In this document: positions 59,697-64,000 of the stretch, piece by piece
Position numbering within the stretch: position 1 is the first letter of the stretch
How the letters are laid out: each line of letters opens with the position of its first letter
Source: Planctomycetota bacterium
Lineage (GTDB): Bacteria; Planctomycetota; UBA1135; UBA2386
Assembly: GCA_028281765.1 (NCBI GenBank)
Contig: JANQJF010000122.1
Location: 1-64,000 of the forward strand
Length of the DNA: 64,000 nt
Direction of reading: 5' to 3'
Translations under genes and position numbers: made by a program
Notes under the pieces: generated by a model
The model's input: only the letters and a program-made list of their open reading frames with translations
Told to the model about the DNA's origin: nothing
The model's database searches: none

Positions 59697-62600
59697 ATGC
59701 TCTCGAACTCGCCGATGACCGATTCCGAGCAGCGTGACGATACCGAGCTCCTGCACCGGGCTCTGCGGATCTTCGAGCGTGTGATCGAGCACGAGGGCGC
59801 GGATCGACAGCGCTGTCTGGACGAGGCGTGCGGTGAGTCCAACCCCCTCCGTGATGCGGTGTCGGAGCTCCTGCGCTTTCACACCGAGTCCGGCGGAAAC
59901 GGCCGAGACACTCTGGCGATGCGCAGCGCGATCGATGTGGACCACCCGTCCACGGGACTCGCGGCCGGCGCGCAGCTAGGCGACTACCGCATCCTCGAGC
60001 GAGCGGACTCCGGCGGAATGGGAGTCGTCTACCGCGCCGAGCAGTCGGACCCGCGACGCATCGTCGCACTGAAGGTCATGCGGGCCGAACTCGGCGACTC
60101 CGATCATCGCGAACGATTCCGACGCGAGACGGCGCTCCTGGCCGAACTCCAGCACCCGGGCATCGCCTGCCTGTTCGACTCGGGCACCGTCGATCTCGAC
60201 TGGGGCGAGGCTCCCTACTTCGCGATGGAGTTCATCCACGGGACCGCCATCGACGACTTCGTGCGATCGCGGGACCTCGACGTGCCCGGGATTTGCGACC
60301 TCGTCATCCAGGTATGCCAGGCGATCCAACACGCGCACGAGCACGGCATCGTGCACCGGGATCTGAAGCCGGCCAACATCCTGGTCGTCGAACTCCCCGG
60401 CGGTCGGTTCCAACCGAAGGTGCTCGACTTCGGGATCGCGCTCCGCACCGACGTCGACGCGACGCGCAACACCTTGACCGGCCAGCTGCTCGGGACGCTG
60501 AGCTACATGAGCCCCGAGCGCGCGAACGGAGACGGAGACGCCGATCATCGTGCCGACGTGTATGCGATCGGTGTCATCCTCTACGAGCTGCTGACCGGCT
60601 GCCTTCCGCTCGTGCTGTCCGACCGATCGATCGCCGACGTCGCCCGCACGCTCGCCGACGAAGAACCGACCCGACTCGGGTCGCACGACCCCAAGTTCCG
60701 AGGCGATCTCGAGACGATCGTCCAGAAGTCCCTCGCCAAGGACCCGGATCACCGCTACCCGACGGCGGCGAGCGTCGCCGACGACCTGCAGAGGTTCCTC
60801 GATCACGAGCCGATCCACGCTCGGCCGATCTCGACGTGGTACTTTGCGCGCAAGGTCGTGCGGCGACATCGGGTCCTCGTCGGAGGCGTCTTCGCGACGC
60901 TGGTGGCCCTCGCGGCCGGGTTGATCGCCGCGCTGATTCTCGCCGATCACAACGCCGAGCTCGCGACTCTCGAACGGACGCAGCGCGAAGCGGCCACTCG
61001 CTCTCGCGACGACCTGCGCCAGACGCTCTACCGCGCCGAGATGCGCTTCGTCTCGACGGCCCTCGCGAACCCGCGAGCGCGCGCACGCGCCAAGGCGCTG
61101 CTCAGCAAGTGGACGTCGAACGACTCCGACCTCGCGGATCTGCGCGGATTCGAGTGGCACGTGATGCAGCGCCTGGCCCACACGGAGGCGCTCGCCGTCC
61201 GCCCGTGTCGCGACGCGGAGATGCACTGGACCGAGGCCGGCATCCAGTTCGTGCACGGGTCGGACTGGGTCACGGTCGACCCGGCAACCGGCGAGACGAC
61301 ACGGCAAGCACGGCTCGGCGTGGGGATGCCGTACAACTGTCGCGTGGCCGCAGACCGGGACCGCGCGGTCGCGCCGAGCGGCAACCGGGTGCTGATCTTC
61401 TCCCTCTCGAGCGGAGACATTCTCGCGACCCTGCCGAAGGTCAGCGCCAACGACACCCGCATCAGTCCGGACGGCCGCTACGTCGCGTGCGCGGGACAGT
61501 CGAGTGGCAGCAACAGCATCGTGATCTACGACCTCGTCGGCGAGCCGCGGCTCGCCGCGACAGTCCCGTGTACGTTCGGCAGCCGCGCGTTCGAGTTCTC
61601 GCCGCAGAGTCGCTTCTACGCGGAGGCGCAGGTGCGCGGGCGCCTTCGTGTACATCCGCTGGACGACATCGAGTCGTTCCGCAACGTGAAGATCCGGAGG
61701 GAAACGTCGCCACACTCCCTCCAGTGGAGCCGCGACGAGCGCCGCGTCGCCATCGGATACGACAACGGGCTCATCGACCTCGTCGACCTGGAGAGCGCCG
61801 AGGTCGTGCAAACGCTCGAGGGTCACGATCGGCGCGTGCGCGCGGTGGCGTTCGACGGATCGGGAACCCGCCTCGCTTCGGCCGGTGAGGACTCGACGAT
61901 TCGGCTGTGGGAGTGGGAACGTGGCGCAGGCCGCACCCTGGGTGCCCATGACGGCGAATGCCTACGCGTCGTCTGGAGCCCCGACGACGCGTTCGTCGCG
62001 TCGAACGGGTTCGACGAGACGCTTCGCATTTTCGATGCGCAGCGTGAGCGGGCGATCCGAAGCGTGAGAGCGCTCGAGGATCTCGATGCACGCGGGATCG
62101 CATGGTCGCACGACGGCGCGCTGCTGCTCGTCGATCACGAGGCCGGAACCCTTCCGATCGATGCAGCATCCGAGACGCCGCAGCCCGCGATAAACGGCCG
62201 CAGTGCACGCACGAGTGCGAGCGGGAGTTGGCATGCGTGGCGTAGCGCGGACGGCGTCGTCGTGACCGGCACCCGCCCGCCGTTCTCGCAGACGACGCTG
62301 CCACAGACCGCGAAGGGCCCATTCTGCTGGCACCCGACCGAAGACGTCTTAGCGTCCGCAAGCCCGGAAGACGGCGTATTGCTGTGGCACGCCCGAACCG
62401 GCGACACCGAGTCGGTGTCCACGAGGAAGGGGATTCGCTGGCTCGACTGGCTGCCTGACGGTTCGGGACTCGCCGGTCTCGTCTCTTCGACCTGGGTATT
62501 CGCGATGCGAAAGCGCGACGGCGCATGGACGGTGACCGACCATGGGCGTGGCGGAGGCACGCCGCAGACCTGGGCTCTCTCCCCGAACGGACGGCACTAC

Positions 62601-62894
62601 GCGACCGACACCCGCGAACTCGAGGTCCAAGTCGTCGACTTGGACACCAAGGACCTCCAGCACCGACTGATGGGTCACACCCAGCGGCCGTCCGCGACCG
62701 GCTGGAGCCGTGATGGTTCACGGCTCGCGACCGCGGACCCCACGGGCTCGCTGCGGATCTGGGACTCGGAGACCGGCGAGCAGCTGATGGAACTCCAGCT
62801 CCAAGGTCCTGTGTCCGCCCTTGCCTGGCACCCCGACGACCGGCGTCTGGCCGCCATCGTCGGACGTCGCGTCCGGCTGCTGGACGCGCGCTGA
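59697..62894 (+). CDS. Transmembrane Ser/Thr kinase with WD40-repeat C-terminal half
   Basis: 1065 aa from the ATG at 59697; the ATG at 59715 is equally possible. Kinase domain about 97-370: the glycine loop is RADSGGMGVVY, with Asp where the first Gly is usual, then ALK lysine K126, HRDLKPAN with D222, and DFG at 244-246. A transmembrane helix follows at 393-415 (VLVGGVFATLVALAAGLIAAL). The extracytoplasmic remainder has a run of WD40-type blades (for example VVQTLEGHDRRVRAVAFDGS, STIRLWEWERGAGRTLGAHD, GECLRVVWSPDDAFVASNG). It pairs with the divergent ECF sigma factor. The propeller probably senses a ligand or partner outside the membrane. Confidence 0.92.
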   Translation: MLSNSPMTDSEQRDDTELLHRALRIFERVIEHEGADRQRCLDEACGESNPLRDAVSELLRFHTESGGNGRDTLAMRSAIDVDHPSTGLAAGAQLGDYRILERADSGGMGVVYRAEQSDPRRIVALKVMRAELGDSDHRERFRRETALLAELQHPGIACLFDSGTVDLDWGEAPYFAMEFIHGTAIDDFVRSRDLDVPGICDLVIQVCQAIQHAHEHGIVHRDLKPANILVVELPGGRFQPKVLDFGIALRTDVDATRNTLTGQLLGTLSYMSPERANGDGDADHRADVYAIGVILYELLTGCLPLVLSDRSIADVARTLADEEPTRLGSHDPKFRGDLETIVQKSLAKDPDHRYPTAASVADDLQRFLDHEPIHARPISTWYFARKVVRRHRVLVGGVFATLVALAAGLIAALILADHNAELATLERTQREAATRSRDDLRQTLYRAEMRFVSTALANPRARARAKALLSKWTSNDSDLADLRGFEWHVMQRLAHTEALAVRPCRDAEMHWTEAGIQFVHGSDWVTVDPATGETTRQARLGVGMPYNCRVAADRDRAVAPSGNRVLIFSLSSGDILATLPKVSANDTRISPDGRYVACAGQSSGSNSIVIYDLVGEPRLAATVPCTFGSRAFEFSPQSRFYAEAQVRGRLRVHPLDDIESFRNVKIRRETSPHSLQWSRDERRVAIGYDNGLIDLVDLESAEVVQTLEGHDRRVRAVAFDGSGTRLASAGEDSTIRLWEWERGAGRTLGAHDGECLRVVWSPDDAFVASNGFDETLRIFDAQRERAIRSVRALEDLDARGIAWSHDGALLLVDHEAGTLPIDAASETPQPAINGRSARTSASGSWHAWRSADGVVVTGTRPPFSQTTLPQTAKGPFCWHPTEDVLASASPEDGVLLWHARTGDTESVSTRKGIRWLDWLPDGSGLAGLVSSTWVFAMRKRDGAWTVTDHGRGGGTPQTWALSPNGRHYATDTRELEVQVVDLDTKDLQHRLMGHTQRPSATGWSRDGSRLATADPTGSLRIWDSETGEQLMELQLQGPVSALAWHPDDRRLAAIVGRRVRLLDAR

Positions 62895-62961
62895 GCGCCT
62901 CCGGAGAAACGTCCGGAAAAAGCGGGCCACCCGGACCAGCGCTGTCGCCTCCGCGGGCACG

Positions 62962-64000
62962 ATGAAAACACGAATCCAGTGCCTACTGACGATCTCGCTC
63001 CTGCTCTCGACCACCGCGTGCGGCGGCGGCGGAGGTGGCGGGGACTCGACCCCTCCGACGGCCTCGACGAAAGCGGACCTCTCGGGCCTCGTGCTGTCCG
63101 CGGGCACGCTCGAACCCGCGTTCAGCCCCGACCAGAGGGCCTACACCGCTCGCGTGACCAGCGATGTCGCGACGCTGCAAGTCGTCGCGACCGTAGCCGA
63201 CGGCGGAGCGAAACTGTCCGTCAACGGGACCGAAGCCACATCCGGCACCGAAAGCGCACCGATCGACCTCGCGTTCGATGACAACCAGATCACGGTCACG
63301 GTCGCAGGAGACGACGGCACGGCCAAGGACTACGTCGTGACCGTGTCGCGCGCGCCGATCGCGGCGACCCTGAGCGGTCTCGCATTCTCCAACGGTTCTC
63401 TGAGTCCGGCGTTCGACGCCGAGACCAGCGAGTACGTGCTGACCGTCGGCTACCTGACGTCGCGCGTCACGCTCACCCCGTCTGCGACAGACGCGAACGC
63501 GACGCTCGCGGCGGATGGCGCAGATCTCCCGAGCGGCACCATCGTCCGAGATCTGAACGTCGGCGACACGACGATCACGATCACCGTCACGACCGCGTCG
63601 AGCACGCGCGACTATACGCTGACCGTTCGCCGCGGCGCACTCGACACGCTGGCCCAGGAGGCCTACGCCAAGGCCACGAACAACTCGCCCGACGATCGCT
63701 TCGGATTCGCGGTTGCGTTGTCGGGGGACACGATGGCGATCGGAGCGTTCCTCGAGGACAGCGCGACCACCGGGATCGACGGCGATCAGACCAGCAACGA
63801 TGCTTCTAACGCGGGCGCCGTCTACGTCTTTCGTCGGACTGCGGACGTGTGGTCTCTCGAAGCGTACGTCAAGCCGGCGAACACGGGTGCGGAGGACTTC
63901 TTCGGGGTCAGTCTCGACCTCGATGGAGATACCCTCGTCGTCGGCGCCAACCGAGAAGACAGCGGCACCACCGGCATCAACGGAGACGCTGCCGACGACA
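62962..64000 (+). CDS. Lipoprotein with cadherin-like and FG-GAP repeats (3' end outside window)
   Basis: At least 346 codons, open to the window edge. The start ATG at 62962 gives a lipoprotein signal with lipobox LSTTAC and a poly-Gly linker. Two cadherin-like beta-sandwich modules follow: LSGLVLSAGTLEPAFSPDQR, then YTARVTSDVATLQVVATVAD, and LSGLAFSNGSLSPAFDAETS, then VGYLTSRVTLTPSATDANAT. After these come FG-GAP repeats: DRFGFAVALSGDTMAIGAFL, GAVYVFRRTADVWSLEAYV, and FFGVSLDLDGDTLVVGANRE. This is the usual architecture of planctomycete and myxobacterial surface repeat proteins. Partners and function are unknown; adhesion or surface assembly is likely. Confidence 0.9.
   Translation, partial: MKTRIQCLLTISLLLSTTACGGGGGGGDSTPPTASTKADLSGLVLSAGTLEPAFSPDQRAYTARVTSDVATLQVVATVADGGAKLSVNGTEATSGTESAPIDLAFDDNQITVTVAGDDGTAKDYVVTVSRAPIAATLSGLAFSNGSLSPAFDAETSEYVLTVGYLTSRVTLTPSATDANATLAADGADLPSGTIVRDLNVGDTTITITVTTASSTRDYTLTVRRGALDTLAQEAYAKATNNSPDDRFGFAVALSGDTMAIGAFLEDSATTGIDGDQTSNDASNAGAVYVFRRTADVWSLEAYVKPANTGAEDFFGVSLDLDGDTLVVGANREDSGTTGINGDAADD

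Noticed and set aside
59976..61949. A 657-codon open frame on the minus strand
   Set aside because: It is antisense to the third kinase (clear HRD and DFG motifs) and has shadow-like composition.

Overview
The window is about 64 kb of very GC-rich, densely coded bacterial DNA with no rRNA, tRNA, phage or CRISPR locus that I can see. Three ECF sigma factors each sit beside a large Ser/Thr protein kinase. There are many exported FG-GAP, LamG and cadherin-like proteins, and several secreted proteins end in a similar small Cys/Gly/Pro-rich C-terminal domain. This style is typical of Planctomycetota, and I infer a marine or aquatic planctomycete. That placement rests on gene content only.

Layout. 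0.2-4.5 kb: an exported isochorismatase-like protein, then a sigma factor/TPR kinase pair. 4.5-6 kb: an SDR oxidoreductase and its TetR regulator, with matching operator-like sites. 6-9.3 kb: a type II NADH dehydrogenase fused to cyclic-nucleotide-binding and CBS domains, behind a thiolase-like gene. 9.5-17.4 kb: a secreted coiled protein, a Nei2-type glycosylase overlapping an Lhr helicase, and a divergent photolyase/cryptochrome. 17.4-20.6 kb: two secreted proteins and a P-loop NTPase.

20.6-27.6 kb is the centrepiece: a proton-pumping rhodopsin of the xanthorhodopsin type followed by crtE, crtI, crtB, crtY, blh and a DUF2071 gene, all on the minus strand and nearly all joined by ATGA/GTGA start-stop overlaps. 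The enzymes cover isopentenyl precursors to GGPP, phytoene, lycopene, beta-carotene and retinal, so one transcript could supply both opsin and chromophore. Upstream lies a hybrid sensor kinase that has lost its 5' end against the decayed remains of a beta-propeller (PQQ/BamB-like) gene.

30-36.3 kb: a four-gene overlapping operon of a fused ABC transporter, a double-PDZ lipoprotein and two FG-GAP proteins. 36.4-45.8 kb: a DUF4399 lipoprotein, an azurin, an endonuclease VIII / FAD oxidoreductase / SRPBCC operon, a 169-bp palindromic MITE-like element, VOC proteins, a fasciclin-CIA30 fusion, a LysR/YeiH divergent pair, a cNMP-binding protein and a PPP phosphatase. 45.9-50.8 kb: two large secreted proteins (metzincin-LamG, and a three-repeat CCG protein). 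50.8-64 kb: a GYF_2/WD40 kinase with divergent sigma factor, a histidine kinase/HDOD/small-protein module, an ABM-like lipoprotein, a third sigma/WD40-kinase pair, and a cadherin-like/FG-GAP lipoprotein that runs off the end.

Together the genes suggest a light-exposed lifestyle: light-driven proton pumping, photorepair and base-excision repair, extensive signalling through kinases, and heavy investment in exported proteins. Function statements come from recognised motifs and family knowledge; no database search was run.
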